Below, piece after piece: positions 25,501 to 36,270 of a DNA stretch of 64,000 bases. Origin of the DNA: Phyto melanocephala. Taxonomy: Eukaryota; Arthropoda; Insecta; Diptera; Rhinophoridae. Every line of letters starts with the position of its first letter. Within the stretch, counting starts at the first letter, position 1. The stretch covers positions 63,883,043-63,947,042 of the forward strand of contig OW799234.1 in NCBI GenBank assembly GCA_941918925.1. The letters are read 5' to 3'. The notes below the pieces were generated by a model. The model saw nothing but the letters and a program-made list of their open reading frames with translations, did not search any database and was not told the DNA's origin. The translations under genes and the position numbers were made by a program.

Positions 25501-27909
25501 TATACCCGCCACCAAAAAAATGGTGTCATTTTGTCATTCCGTTTGTAACACATCGAAATATCCATTTTAGACCCCATAAAGTATATATATTCTGAATCGG
25601 GGTTTGATTTTATGACGATCTAGCTATGTCCGTCCGTCTGTCCGTCTGTCCGTCCATCCGTCTGTTGAAAGCACGATAGAGGTCGCACCGAAAAAGCTAG
25701 GGGGCTCAAATTTTGCCAGAATCTTTCTTATAGACAGGGTTTGTTTGGTATTGAAAATTGGGTAAATCGGAATATTAGGAAGAGAGTTATAGCTCGAAAA
25801 GCAAGAGTAGGTCGAAATAACCGTGTCCTTCGAACATCGAATAAAATGGAATTGTGTCCAAACGCCTTAACGTAGACTCATGAAACTTCGAATATATATT
25901 TCCTGGGTAAAGGCAATATTTTTCCCCGAAAATTTTCTAAATCTTTGCATAAGGAGAGGAGTTATCGATCAAAATGTACGAAAATTTATACCGCACAGTG
26001 TATTTTTCAGTATATTTAAAAATAAGAATGTCATAAAAGCAACAAAATTGGATGTACGACTCTGAAATTTTGCACACTTTGTTTTTTGGTGAGGCGCTTT
26101 TTTGTAACGGAAAATCAATGTGCCACGCCCACTTTTACGCCCACCTCCCATATAACGTTTTACCTAAAATTCATATAATTTCTCTATTAACAAAGATTTT
26201 GGAATAATAAAGGACTGTATTGAAACACCTAAGTTGTACTCATTAGCAAAAACAACTCTGACACGCCTACTATAACGCCCACTTTCACTTTTGAATTGTG
26301 TCCAGACGCATAAACGTAGAGTCATGAAACTTCGAATATATATTTATCGAGTCAAAAGAATATTTTTCCCTGAAAATCGCTTAAATCTATGAATTAGGAA
26401 AAGAGTTATAGATAAAAATGTACGAAAATTTATACCGCACAGTGTATATTTCAAATTTAAAACGTAATAAAACTGACAAAACTATATGTACGATTCTGAA
26501 ATTTTGCAAACATGGTTTTTTGGTCAAAGTCTTCGTTATAACGGAAAATAGATGTGACACGCACACTTTTTTCTTTAAATTTTTATAAAAATATATTAGT
26601 CATATATATTAGCATTTATTCATCTTACACTGTGCCATTTATTGTACTGTAGCTAAATATAAGATAAAGATGATAAGATAGATGACTCTACTAGCAACTA
26701 CTAGATGGCATGCTAACAACTTATGCTTATGTTCTTCTGAAGTTATGCTCTATTAAAAATGGGAATTTAGGAAAATTTTGACCTAAGTAAAAAAATATTA
26801 TCTCTAAACATTATAAACAATTTATTTTCATGTACTAATGGCTAACAAATTTTAAAATTATACAAAACTTATTTCGTTTGAAAATCTTTTAAGAGCAAAA
26901 TGTTATAGAAGTTTAAAAATCAAAATCTTACTAATAAATTTCCCGTTTTAGAAAAATGCAGAGAATGTATATTTTAAATCACCCTGTGGCCCTTAAAATT
27001 TAACCTTAAATTCACTTTCTTCCTCTTAAATTCATGTAAATTCTCTATGAATAAAGATTTTGGAATACTAAAGGACTATATGAAATATCTAAGTTATGTT
27101 TATTAGCAGAAACTTTATTGCCACGCGTATTTTAACGGCCACTTTCATTGAAAGACTAAATTTACGAAAACATTTTACTAGCATACCGAAGTTATAATGG
27201 GTGGTTTTATTTTAAGGGACTATGTTGATTTTGAATAAAATTATTATGAAATTATTATCATTATGTGTGGAACAAAATATCGGCCAAATGGCCCCCAACC
27301 TAGGCGGCACACTTCGATCCGATAGTCCAAATTTTCAATGACACTGTTGATGCTCGATTGTTGGGCACGATGATGAGTCGAGGTTGCTTGCTCTTTTGCC
27401 ACGTTATCGTGAAAAACAGCAATGTTTCCCATTCAACGAACTAAGATGGCATTCACAGATGTTTTCACATTTCATACAGACGTGCTTTGCAGACATTTAA
27501 ATATTTTTTACAATTCTCGCGATTGTGGACGAATTCGAACGATTATGTTGACCAAAAGAATCACGAAGTGCACAAAATGAATTTTGATTTGAACGCCCAT
27601 TTTTATAAAAATCTTCAATATTTAAAAGCGTTGCTCGATGCGTATCTTTCCACGGTTCAAACTGAGTTAGTCTGAGATTGAGAAATGTCAAATGAAATAC
27701 AAGAAAAAAGTTGAAGTTTAGATGTGGTTCACCTTAAACATGGGCCCTTAAAATTTAACCACCCTCTACAAAGAAAATGATACATATTTTATTATAAAGA
27801 GATTATTCTATAGCGATTAACAAAATAATAAATATTGTGCTTTAAATGTACACAAAATTGGTGGTGGGTATAAAAGATTCGACACAGCCGAATATACTGC
27901 TCTTACTTG
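25501..27909 (+). mobile_element. DINE-1-like element, type A, copy 2
   Basis: Same architecture as 18302-20233: TATACCCGCCACCAA start, a longer GTCY tract (CCGTCCGTCTGTCCGTCTG, about 25629-25660), GGTGGTGGGTATA and the hairpin ATTCGACACAGCCGAAT (27878-27894, one mismatch in the stem), then TACTTG. A block containing AATTGTGTCCA.ACGC..TAACGTAGA is duplicated about 440 bp apart (25851 and 26290). About 26577-27010 is extra sequence that ends in a mariner-type terminus (GGCCCTTAAAATTTAACC). The mariner-like insert at 27195-27768 is shared with copy 1. Confidence 0.75.
27195..27768 (-). mobile_element. mariner-like insert carried by type A element, copy 2
   Basis: Ends GGGTGGTTTTATTTTAAGGG and CCCTTAAAATTTAACCACCC are inverted repeats, with TA after the right end. 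The minus strand at 27497-27691 encodes NGRSNQNSFCALRDSFGQHN and SSTIARIVK, the N-terminal helix-turn-helix of an insect mariner-like transposase. The next frame (27244-27432) encodes STHHRAQQSSIN-type sequence from the second helix-turn-helix. The catalytic half is deleted. Confidence 0.7.
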
Positions 27910-28119
27910 TTTTTATTTAAAATTTGTATAACACGTTAAAAATTTTTTTTTTAATTTACCTAATGACGTGATAGCATATTTTATGAACACACCTATTTTT
28001 CAATGGCAAAGGCTTTAAGTAGTTGGCTTAAGTACGGCTATAATAAACGCGTTATATTACAATTTGTTACTAAGAATTAAATACTTTTGACTTTTGTTAG
28101 CAATTTAAAATAATTTTAT
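27910..28119. other. no feature seen
   Basis: Short AT-rich spacer with no recognisable element. Confidence 0.3.
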
Positions 28120-28480
28120 TCTGTTTGCAAACATATAGTTGCTACCCCGTTAAGCAAACTGTGTAAGTATATAGGGTCGCTGAAGTAGAAAAAATTTTAA
28201 TATTATAATAATAGTACTAGTTTTGGGATTTGTTATAAATCCATTATTTATAATAGAAAACTTAATTTTTTACAAAGTTAAAATTTAGGCGTTTAAACAC
28301 TAACTTTTTTCTTACATTTTAAAATTTGTTTCGGATTTTAAGTACTTGCCGTTCAAATGATATGTGCGCTACCCTAGTTTCCAACTTTTCGAAATTATTT
28401 CAATTTTCTAAAGAGGATTCAAAACACATTTCTTAAATTTTTAGGTGTGACTGGCATTATTTATAAAAAAATTAGAAATA
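28120..28480 (+). repeat. uncharacterised dispersed repeat, uninterrupted copy
   Basis: Shares with 40408-40478 plus 42335-42690 an ordered series of blocks: GTTGC.ACCCCGTTAAGCAA, then GTAAGTA..TAGGGT, then CTAGTTTC.AA, and GGTG..ACTG.CATTATT.ATAA. The two copies are diverged but collinear. This copy lacks the Tc1-like insertion and so shows the empty site (TGTAAGTA near 28161). Confidence 0.6.
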
Positions 28481-28928
28481 AATGTTTATTATAGTTTTCT
28501 ATACTATAGAACCGTAACGAGGAACGAAAATATTTTCCATCATTATCGCCTCAATATTAGTGCATCAAAATGGGGTTTCTTTTGGCTTTAACGATAAGAT
28601 GGTTTCCTTTAAAGTCTGATATGGTCTCTGATTGTTCAAGAAGCATAGGTTCTTTATTTTAATCTAAAACGTGATTCAACCATAAAGCACGGGGTTAATT
28701 CTGTGGCTTGGAGCTAAAAGGGCCAATGTCAAAATATTTACTTTTGAGAAAACTTGAATTGAACTTTAACATTTAGATATGCTTTCATAGTGACATTGGC
28801 CAGTATTTTATTTATGAAGCTGTTCTGGGTTAAAAATGACTTTAGCTGTTTTACCATAATGAAAAAGAGCAAGAAAACAAATCTAATGCAATGAATAACT
28901 CAAAAACGCAAAAAAGTGACATTGGCCC

Positions 28929-29126
28929 TGTTATGTATGTCTATCGAAAATTAAACGCACGCGTTAATGGCTGGTAAGAAACTGGCGTCTCTTGCAATTT
29001 ATTCTTATTACTCGTATTTACAGTGTTTCAATTAAGATTATCAATTTTAAGTGTTGTAAATTTTAGGATTAATAATTTTAGGATTTTTAAGTAATATTTT
29101 TATAATTAGTTATGAAATATATTACA
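28929..29126 (-). repeat. LTR (3' LTR in element orientation)
   Basis: 198 bp, begins TG and ends CA on the coding strand. Differs from the other LTR at one position near 28952 (T against G). Contains AATAAA-type signals in its AT-rich body. Confidence 0.92.
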
Positions 29127-29278
29127 TTACTCCACCCCAAAATTTCGACTACATAGTATACATTAATTCATTAATTCATCCTCATATTTTTTTTTTTTTT
29201 TTTTAGTTCAAATTTAATTTAGGGTTATAACTACTACTACTTCAATTAATTAATAAATTTTAATTATCCTTATGTTGT

Positions 29279-32200
29279 TTAATGTTTCCTGAAGTCATCT
29301 GGCTGGTAGCGCGACACTTCTCTACGATTTCTCGCTGTTCTGCGGACTTGAAAATTCTGTTTATTAGGATCGGCTTCCTGCTGAGATGAAGTCATTCCTG
29401 GTGAGGTTGTTTTAAGAGTTGGTTGAGGCGTTGGTGGTTGTGACGTGGACAGTGGCGAATTTAAAGTTGGCGATTGTAGTTCTGCTTCATTTGCACTCAA
29501 ATGATTTGGATCGATGATTGGACAATTACGAGGTTTTATCTGGTTGACATGCCGCCTGCAAATTCCTTTATCTGTTTTTATAATGAAAATTACTTTTCCA
29601 GTTTTGCTTTGAACAACCCCTGGTAGCCACTTCTTCCCCTTGCCAAAATTTTTTATGAAAACGGTATCGTTGATTTGATATTTTGTTTGATTTGTGGAAT
29701 GTTGTTGAAATTTTTTAGAAGACTCTAAAAACTGTGACCAGATTGTTCGAATAGGTCTACCTCGTAAAAGTTCTGCAGGGGATTTACCTTCAGCGTTTGG
29801 CATAAACCGGTAAGTTGAAAGAAATTTACGGACAGCATCTTTGATTGACATGTTGTCTTCGATGTTTTTCCGAACAGAAGTTTTGAAAGTTCTAACAAAA
29901 CGTTCAGCCAAACCATTAGAGGCTGGGTGGAATGGCGTAGTTTTAATGTGACGAATACCAAGTTTTGTACAAAATTGTTCGAATTTTTCAGAACTTAGCT
30001 GAGGGCCGTTGTCGCTAACAATTGTAGCTGGTATGCCCTCGATTGAAAAAACTGCAGATAAGGCAGAAATAGTATCTTCTGTTGTTGTTTTGTTAATTGA
30101 TGTAACATATGGAAACTGTGAGAATGCATCAACGCATATGAGCCACATGGAATTGAAAATAGGTCCAGCGAAATCAAAATGTACTCTGTCCCAAGGCTTG
30201 GATGGCTTCGGCCAACTTTCGTATTCTCGAGGGGGCGATTGATTCTGAACTTTACATATTTCGCAATCAGAAGCTATTTTAGTGATATCAGCATCGATTT
30301 TGTTCCACCAAATATATTGCCTAGCAAGTTGTTTCATTTTAACAACACCCCAGTGCCCATCATGCAACATTTTCAGCATTTGATTTTTTAAAGCATCTGG
30401 TATAATGACACGAATAAAGTCTGTTTCCAGACAAAGCAGGTTGTTGTGAACAGATAAATTGCGTCTACGGTTAAAAAATGGTTCAAGGTTCAATTGTTCT
30501 TGACTAAGTCGGTCCGGCCACCCATTTTTCACGAAATAATAAACGGCGCGTAAGGTTTTGTCAAATTTTGTTTCTTTGCTAATGTCCAATTTTATAGGAA
30601 AATCTTCAAAAGAAATTAGGAAGCATGAGTCCTCCTCCCTATCAAAACGTTCGTCGGTTCCAATAGGTAGACGTGATAATGCATCCGCATTACCATGCTG
30701 TGCAGTATTTTTATATTTTACCTCAAATTGATATGCCATGAGCGTTATAGCCCAGCGTTGAATACGGTGTGCAGTCATAGTAGGAAGGTGTTTATTGGGG
30801 TTTAAAATGCTTACCAGTGGTTTGTGGTCAGTGAAAAGGATAAACTTGCGACCATACAGGAACTGGTGGAAACGTTTAACTCCAAAAATAATTGAAAGAG
30901 CCTCCTTTTCAATTTGGCTGTAGTTTATTTGATGTTTGTCCAGTGTTTTAGAGGCAAAAGCGATCGGTCTTTCAGATCCATCTGGATACTGATGTGAGAG
31001 GACAGCACCTATTCCGACAGGAGATGCGTCGGTAGACAAAATAAGCGGCAAATTGTCCTGGAAATGTGAAAGCTGCGTTGCGTTGACTATGTGCGATTTA
31101 AGTTGTTCGAACGAGTTTTGTTGACTCTCTTTCCAACGAAAAGGAAAGTTTTTCCTGCGTAGCATATTGATAGGAGCTGCAATAGTTGAAAATTTTGGTA
31201 TAAAGTTGTGATAATAGTTGACCTTGCCCATGAAAGCTTCCAGTTCTTTAATATCTTTTGGTGGCTTCAAATTTTTTACTGCTATTATACCGGATTCATC
31301 TGGTAATATACCTTCTGAACTAATTTTTCTGCCTAAGTATGTAATTTCTTGTTGTAAAAACATACACTTTTCTTGTTTGCAACGTATACCATTTGATAGT
31401 AAAACTGAAAGTACTTTTTCTAGTCGCTGGAAATGTTCCGTCAAACTTGGCGCTGATATTATAATATCGTCTAAGTAATTTGCACATCCTTCTATGCCGT
31501 AAAGAAGTTGCTCGATATAATTTTGAAAAATAGCAGGGGCGCTAGCTATGCCATAGGGTAAGCGTTGGTATTGAAAAAGTCCTAGAGGCGTATTAATTAC
31601 CATTATTTCCTTCGACGTATCGTCCAGCTCCATTTGAAGATAAGCATCCTTCAAGTCGATTTTTGAAAAATATTTACCATTACGAATTGTATGAAATAAA
31701 CTTTCACGAGTAGGAAGCGGGTATTGTTCTATGTCAATTTGCGAATTAACAGCTACTTTAAAATCCCCGCATATACGAATAGAATTATTCGGTTTTTTTG
31801 CTAACACAATAGGAGAAGCCCATTTACTAAATTTTACCGGAATAATTATTTTTTGTTCGACTAGCCTTTTTATTTCTGTTTTAAATTGAGGCATTTGCGC
31901 GAACGGAATTGGTCGACTTCTAAAAAATTTTGGTTGAGCATTTGGGTTAAGACGTACACTTGCTTTAAAGTTTTTTACCGTACCGAGAGACGGGCCAAAA
32001 ACATCACGAAATTTTTCATATATTTCCTTTACACGAATATTATCTTTGTCTGAAACCGTATTTATTTGTTTAATGTGAAAACCAAATGTTTTAAATAAGT
32101 CATAGCCAAACAAGTTATCACCCGCATTGGTGTTTACCACAATTAAAACCACTTCTTTTTCATAACTGCCACACTTCATTTTTATTTGTAATTCACCTAG

Positions 32201-33379
32201 CACTGGTATTATTTTTCTGCCAAACCCGTATAATTTTCTTTTTGTTTCTGATAATTTTGGCTTATTTAATAGTTCAAACGTGTTTAAATTAATAATTGAT
32301 ATTGAAGCACCAGAGTCCATTTGAAATTTAATTTTTTTATCATTAATTTCAACATAGATTACAGTCTTTGCATTTTCTGTTTTTACTTCACCTGAAATAT
32401 CATAAATTGTCTCAATCACGTCAATGTTATTGTTTTGGTTTTTCTTTTTATAAACTTTTTTATTTTCGGTGTTTTGTTTTGACATACACACGGGCGCTAT
32501 GTGTCCCTTTTTTGCACATTTATTGCAAATTGCGTTTTTGAATTTACACTGTTCTCTTCCATGAGAAATAAAACAACTTGAGCAAGATTTATATTTTCGG
32601 GTTTCTTTTGTATTTCTTGTTTCGATGCGCGAATGTTTATTAACTAGATTAATGTCTATTGTCTTTTCACTTGGAGTTTCTTTTAATGTAGCCATAGTTC
32701 TTGTTGTTGCTTCATAAGATTCTGCAATCAGTAATACATCTGAGAGTGTTGCTCTCTGCTTCTGCAAAGCAGCAGAACGAACTGAGTCGTGTGGTGTGTT
32801 TACAATTATTTGATCACGTATCATGTCATCTACGTAATTTGATGGACATGTATTGGATGTACAGATAAACTTACAGTCTCTTGCTAAACCGCGGAGATCT
32901 GCAATCCACTCTTTGTATGTTTGCATACCCTTCATTTGACATTTGAAAAAATTGTAACGTGCTGCTACTATGTGCTGGCTTACTGAAAAATGTTCCGTTA
33001 ACTTTGCAGTTAATTCCTCGTATGTTTGATTTTCAAGGCTTGTTACCCCGAATAAATTTCTCAGCAAATCAAACACTTCTGCCCCGCACCATGACAAAAA
33101 AAATGATTTTTGTTTTTCTGCTGACGTAACTGAGTAGGCTACAAAATGTTGTTGCAATTGCTGCAAATATGAGTTCCACTGCTGTTGTTCCTTGTTGAAT
33201 TTGTGAAACGCTGGTACCATCAATTGGTTAGCAGTGATTTTTGCTTCTGGTTTCTTTTCCAAAATCGTTTGCATCCATAATTGTTGCTGAGTAAGCAAGT
33301 TCTTCGTGAACTCTTGCTGTTGCTGTAAAAGCAATTCTATGCCGTTTAGATTGCCGGTTGCCATTTTGCACACAAACAA
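29279..33379 (-). CDS. gag-pol polyprotein of the Mag-like LTR retrotransposon (1366 aa)
   Basis: The structural Gag region covers about residues 1-270 (Gln-rich start), followed by a CCHC zinc knuckle at about 284-297 (C-x2-C-x4-H-x4-C) and a retropepsin with MDSGAS at about 352. The reverse transcriptase has YLDDIII at about 634, RNase H has STDAS at about 780, and the integrase has an N-terminal H...H...CEIC zinc site at about 1000-1040 and a D-D-E core (D near 1068, SDNGPQ near 1120, E near 1157). A Pro/Ser/Thr-rich tail ends the protein. All key motifs look intact and there is no frameshift between gag and pol. A second Met five codons in (33364) is an equally good start. It would make the capsid and all replication enzymes for retrotransposition within the cell. 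No envelope is encoded. Confidence 0.93.
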   Translation of the reverse strand: MFVCKMATGNLNGIELLLQQQQEFTKNLLTQQQLWMQTILEKKPEAKITANQLMVPAFHKFNKEQQQWNSYLQQLQQHFVAYSVTSAEKQKSFFLSWCGAEVFDLLRNLFGVTSLENQTYEELTAKLTEHFSVSQHIVAARYNFFKCQMKGMQTYKEWIADLRGLARDCKFICTSNTCPSNYVDDMIRDQIIVNTPHDSVRSAALQKQRATLSDVLLIAESYEATTRTMATLKETPSEKTIDINLVNKHSRIETRNTKETRKYKSCSSCFISHGREQCKFKNAICNKCAKKGHIAPVCMSKQNTENKKVYKKKNQNNNIDVIETIYDISGEVKTENAKTVIYVEINDKKIKFQMDSGASISIINLNTFELLNKPKLSETKRKLYGFGRKIIPVLGELQIKMKCGSYEKEVVLIVVNTNAGDNLFGYDLFKTFGFHIKQINTVSDKDNIRVKEIYEKFRDVFGPSLGTVKNFKASVRLNPNAQPKFFRSRPIPFAQMPQFKTEIKRLVEQKIIIPVKFSKWASPIVLAKKPNNSIRICGDFKVAVNSQIDIEQYPLPTRESLFHTIRNGKYFSKIDLKDAYLQMELDDTSKEIMVINTPLGLFQYQRLPYGIASAPAIFQNYIEQLLYGIEGCANYLDDIIISAPSLTEHFQRLEKVLSVLLSNGIRCKQEKCMFLQQEITYLGRKISSEGILPDESGIIAVKNLKPPKDIKELEAFMGKVNYYHNFIPKFSTIAAPINMLRRKNFPFRWKESQQNSFEQLKSHIVNATQLSHFQDNLPLILSTDASPVGIGAVLSHQYPDGSERPIAFASKTLDKHQINYSQIEKEALSIIFGVKRFHQFLYGRKFILFTDHKPLVSILNPNKHLPTMTAHRIQRWAITLMAYQFEVKYKNTAQHGNADALSRLPIGTDERFDREEDSCFLISFEDFPIKLDISKETKFDKTLRAVYYFVKNGWPDRLSQEQLNLEPFFNRRRNLSVHNNLLCLETDFIRVIIPDALKNQMLKMLHDGHWGVVKMKQLARQYIWWNKIDADITKIASDCEICKVQNQSPPREYESWPKPSKPWDRVHFDFAGPIFNSMWLICVDAFSQFPYVTSINKTTTEDTISALSAVFSIEGIPATIVSDNGPQLSSEKFEQFCTKLGIRHIKTTPFHPASNGLAERFVRTFKTSVRKNIEDNMSIKDAVRKFLSTYRFMPNAEGKSPAELLRGRPIRTIWSQFLESSKKFQQHSTNQTKYQINDTVFIKNFGKGKKWLPGVVQSKTGKVIFIIKTDKGICRRHVNQIKPRNCPIIDPNHLSANEAELQSPTLNSPLSTSQPPTPQPTLKTTSPGMTSSQQEADPNKQNFQVRRTARNRREVSRYQPDDFRKH

Positions 33380-33529
33380 GAAAGAAAGAAAAAAAAACTA
33401 TTCTGTTCTTGTTATTTTATTTATTTATTTTTTAATAACTTATTTGTCTTGTTTAACACACACACACGATAATAAGAACCCGCACTATTGTTTTTTTTAA
33501 TTTACAATTTTAAGACATTTTTTTTTTCA

Positions 33530-33540
33530 CTCGTCGCCAA
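33530..33540 (-). promoter_or_regulatory. primer-binding site of the LTR element
   Basis: On the minus strand TGGCGACGAGTG starts about 2 nt after the 5' LTR. TGGCGAC-type sites pair with a tRNA 3' end; tRNA-Ser is suggested by the Mag clade, but the tRNA identity is inference. Confidence 0.6.
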
Positions 33541-33541
33541 T

Positions 33542-33739
33542 TGTTATGTATGTCTATCGAAAATGAAACGCACGCGTTAATGGCTGGTAAGAAACTGGCG
33601 TCTCTTGCAATTTATTCTTATTACTCGTATTTACAGTGTTTCAATTAAGATTATCAATTTTAAGTGTTGTAAATTTTAGGATTAATAATTTTAGGATTTT
33701 TAAGTAATATTTTTATAATTAGTTATGAAATATATTACA
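33542..33739 (-). repeat. LTR (5' LTR in element orientation)
   Basis: 198 bp, followed by GGCCC duplicated from the target. Would carry the promoter; no canonical TATA box was seen. Confidence 0.92.
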
Positions 33740-33864
33740 GGCCCTTTTAGCTCCAAGCCACAGAATTGTGAGTCACACCTTAACATCAAGATTTTTGCTC
33801 AACTTAATATAACATTCCTTTGGTTTAGTTTTTAACAAATTCAATCATAAAAGGGAAAAATATT

Positions 33865-34440
33865 AAGCAGCGCGTTAAGATTGTTGAAGCCTTATACGAA
33901 ATCGTGTCTTCATATCAAAATGCATTTTGTGAACTTCATGATTTGTTCAATAAGCATAATCAATCAAATGTATCCACAATCGGGAGAAGTGTGGGCAAAT
34001 TTTAGCAAACCAGGTCTGCGAAAAATGTAAAAACACCTGTGCATGCTCGCCCAAATAGTTCTGCGGAAAACATTGCTGGTGTTTGCTATAGTGTCAAACA
34101 CGACACTGTGCCCAAAAATGGAATATCTCACGACATCACTGATCTGAATTTTGGATAAAGATTTGATTTTTTACGCTAATAAGTTTCAACTGTCTCAAGA
34201 TCAGAAGCCAATTGACTATTTCGAATCCGTGAGTGGTTGTTGAAAAAACTGATGCAGCCACAAACATTGACTGCTTGGTGCAGTTTATGGACTGGCGGCG
34301 ATTTTGAAAATAAAGTCCGCCAAGCAGTTACCCTGAATGGTGTTTGCTATCGCGAGATGCTAAAGGACTTCTTGTAGCCAAAAATACAGGATATGGACCT
34401 GAACCATATTTGGTTCAAATGAGAATGTTCGACTTGTAAA
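33865..34440 (+). pseudogene. mariner-like transposase remnant
   Basis: Broken plus-strand frames give FCELHDLFNKHNQSNVSTIG, VHARPNSSAENIAGV and NKFQLSQDQKPIDYFE. These are the N-terminal helix-turn-helix and linker of the insect mariner-like family also seen in the type A inserts. Later blocks (GCLV-type sequence and TIWFK-like) are mostly stops. Termini not identified. Confidence 0.65.
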
Positions 34441-34576
34441 ATAGCCTTAAAAGCAATGTGTGTTTTGTGAAAGAAATTCAATGGCTATGTTATCTTACAT
34501 CGTGGGATATCTCTTATTTTTTCCGTGACAGTTAAAACTTTATAGTAGAGACCGACATACTAAAAAAATAATTTTT

Positions 34577-35546
34577 TATACCCTTCACCTATGGTTCACA
34601 AGGGTATATAAAGGTTTGTCATTCCGTGTGAAATTTCAACAATTTTCATTTTCAACCCCATAAAGTATATATTTTCTGAAAGCTTATGAATAGGGGAGTC
34701 GATTAAGCTCTGTCAGTCTGTGCGTCTGTCCGTGTGTATGTTGAAGTCAACTTTTTGAAGCCCCCCCGACATTGCCTGGACCCGGGTGAGGTATTAAAAT
34801 ATCAGAAATATTCGGGAGTAGATCGGTGTTGAAAATCAGAAACATCGGTACATAAACAACTGAGATATGAGCAAAAACCCACGGCCACCTCGTTTTTTTT
34901 AACACAAAAACAACAACATACATATATACAGACGTGGTATACTGGTTAGAGTAAACGTGGCATCGAACCCCAGCTGAGCCCAAAAAAAATTTTTCTTTTA
35001 TTTTTTATTTTATATATTATTTACATTTTTATTATTTTTTTTTATTTTTTTATATATTTTTTTATATATTTTTTTATTTTTTTTTATTAATTTTTTTTAT
35101 TTTTTCCGTATTTTTTAATAATTTTTAAAATTTTTTTTTAATATTTTTTTTTCAATTTTTTTTTTTTATTTTATATTTATATTTTTTTATTATTTTTTTT
35201 AATTTTTTTTTAAATTTTGTATTTTTTTTTGTATTATTTTTATTTAGACTTTTATTATTTTTTTTTAATTTTTTTTTAACTTTATATTATATATATATAT
35301 TATTTATATTTTTATTATTTTTTTTTAATTTTTTTTTAATATTTTCTTTAATATTTTTTTTATTTTTTTTTTATTTTTTTTTTAATTTTTATTTTTAATT
35401 TTCTAATTTTACAATGGGATGTTTTTATATATGTATGTACGTATTTCATATGAGATAAAAGGTGATACAAACTATTGTTATTGCGTGACTACGCATTGTG
35501 AAGGGTATATAAGATTCGCCATGGCCGAATATAGCACTCTTACTTG
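34577..35546 (+). mobile_element. DINE-1-like element, type B
   Basis: Starts TATACCCTTCACC and ends with GTGAAGGGTATA, hairpin ATTCGCCATGGCCGAAT (about 35514-35530) and TACTTG. A GTCTGTCCGTGTG tract lies near 34718. The middle holds a tRNA-like block (34932-34980) and about 400 bp of T-rich low-complexity sequence (34985-35400). Non-coding. Confidence 0.75.
34932..34980 (+). other. tRNA-derived block with A-box- and B-box-like motifs
   Basis: GTGGTATACTGGTTAGAG resembles a pol III A box, and CATCGAACCCCAGC resembles a T-arm/B box, but only about 10 bases separate them, so no anticodon arm exists. The same block is at 6661-6712 and, inverted, at 61218-61255. It is a relic of a tRNA or SINE inside the DINE-1-like element, not a working tRNA. 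Confidence 0.5.
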
Positions 35547-36270
35547 TTTAAACTTTCTTGCTCTCCTTTAGAAAAAAGAAAGCCCCTGCTTGTTACATAT
35601 AAAGTTTTGAAATAAGTATGAATGATATCGGCTGTTCATTTACAAGTAATGAAACTTATCAATAAGAAAGGCCCTGCTGGTAAAATCATTTTTAAGTTGA
35701 TATTGCACCGTCACATGTCACAGATGTTAGGCAAATAAATTTCAAAAAGCTTATTTTTGATAAAAGGACTTTTTGATCTTATTTTCATCTAAAAATCTTC
35801 AAAATTAACGTCACTTGGTTTCACAATTAGAAATAAATAAATGCCCATTGATACAAGAAAATGGGGTTAGTTTTTATCAGAAATCTTCAGTTCTTTAATT
35901 GACCATATAATTTACCCGAAAGCTTTTAAAATACATAAAATAATAAATTAATTTAGACCTGTAGCTGCTTTATCAATAATCGATGAAATATTTGAAAAAT
36001 TTTTGGACTTTCGAACCTCAGCGTTTTTGAGAATGAAAATTTTCAGAAACTGTGGCACTACGGTTTGATCTCGTGGATCACAAAATACTGGCTAATGTTA
36101 AATACGGCGTTCTTCAAGGAAGTCTTTTGGGATCTTGTCTTTTTATTATTTACTTATATGAGATAAACATATGTATACTTTCGCATGTAAACAGAATTAA
36201 ATCTTAAAAACTATGGTTGAGAGAGATGCAGCTTAAATTTTTGAATTTGCACGTTTGAACAAACTACTAG
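35547..36270 (+). pseudogene. LINE reverse-transcriptase relic
   Basis: About 35870-36200 contains broken plus-strand frames YPKAFKIHKII, RPVAALSIIDEIFEKF and GVLQGSLLGSCLFIIYLYEI. These correspond to the N-terminal RT region and the QGS.LG.LLF motif of Jockey-type LINEs. Several frameshifts. The first 300 bases show nothing recognisable. Confidence 0.55.

Larger units (their letters stand above)
28929..33739 (-). mobile_element. intact Mag-like Ty3/Gypsy LTR retrotransposon
   Basis: 4811 bp bounded by 198-bp LTRs that differ at one base by eye and flanked by the 5-bp duplication GGCCC (28924-28928, 33740-33744). On the coding (minus) strand the LTR reads TGTAAT...ATAACA. The primer-binding site follows the 5' LTR (33530-33540), and a purine run (TTTTGGGGTGGAG) precedes the 3' LTR at about 29130-29145. 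One uninterrupted gag-pol frame fills the interior and there is no env. The single-frame layout and a match to insect K02A2.6-like polyproteins suggest the Mag clade. Near-identical LTRs and an open frame indicate a recent, possibly active insertion. Confidence 0.93.
28697..33767. mobile_element. small foldback element split by the LTR retrotransposon
   Basis: The left arm at 28697-28731 (AATTCTGTGGCTTGGAGCTA...) has an exact 35-bp inverted partner made of 28917-28928 plus 33745-33767. Without the retrotransposon and one duplicated GGCCC it would be about 255 bp. No coding capacity and no clear target duplication outside. Confidence 0.7.

Noticed and set aside
31218..31478. ORFs on the opposite strand of gag-pol
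   Set aside because: They are shadows of the real minus-strand gag-pol reading frame, as are 30009-30391 plus and 29725-30177 minus.
34932..34980. A functional tRNA gene
   Set aside because: A-box- and B-box-like words are too close together, there is no anticodon arm or acceptor stem, and the block sits in repetitive elements in both orientations.
34985..35400. Long T-rich tract as a retroelement poly(A) tail or terminator
   Set aside because: It is internal to the DINE-1-like element, interspersed with A, and recurs at the same internal position in another copy; it is low-complexity sequence of that family.
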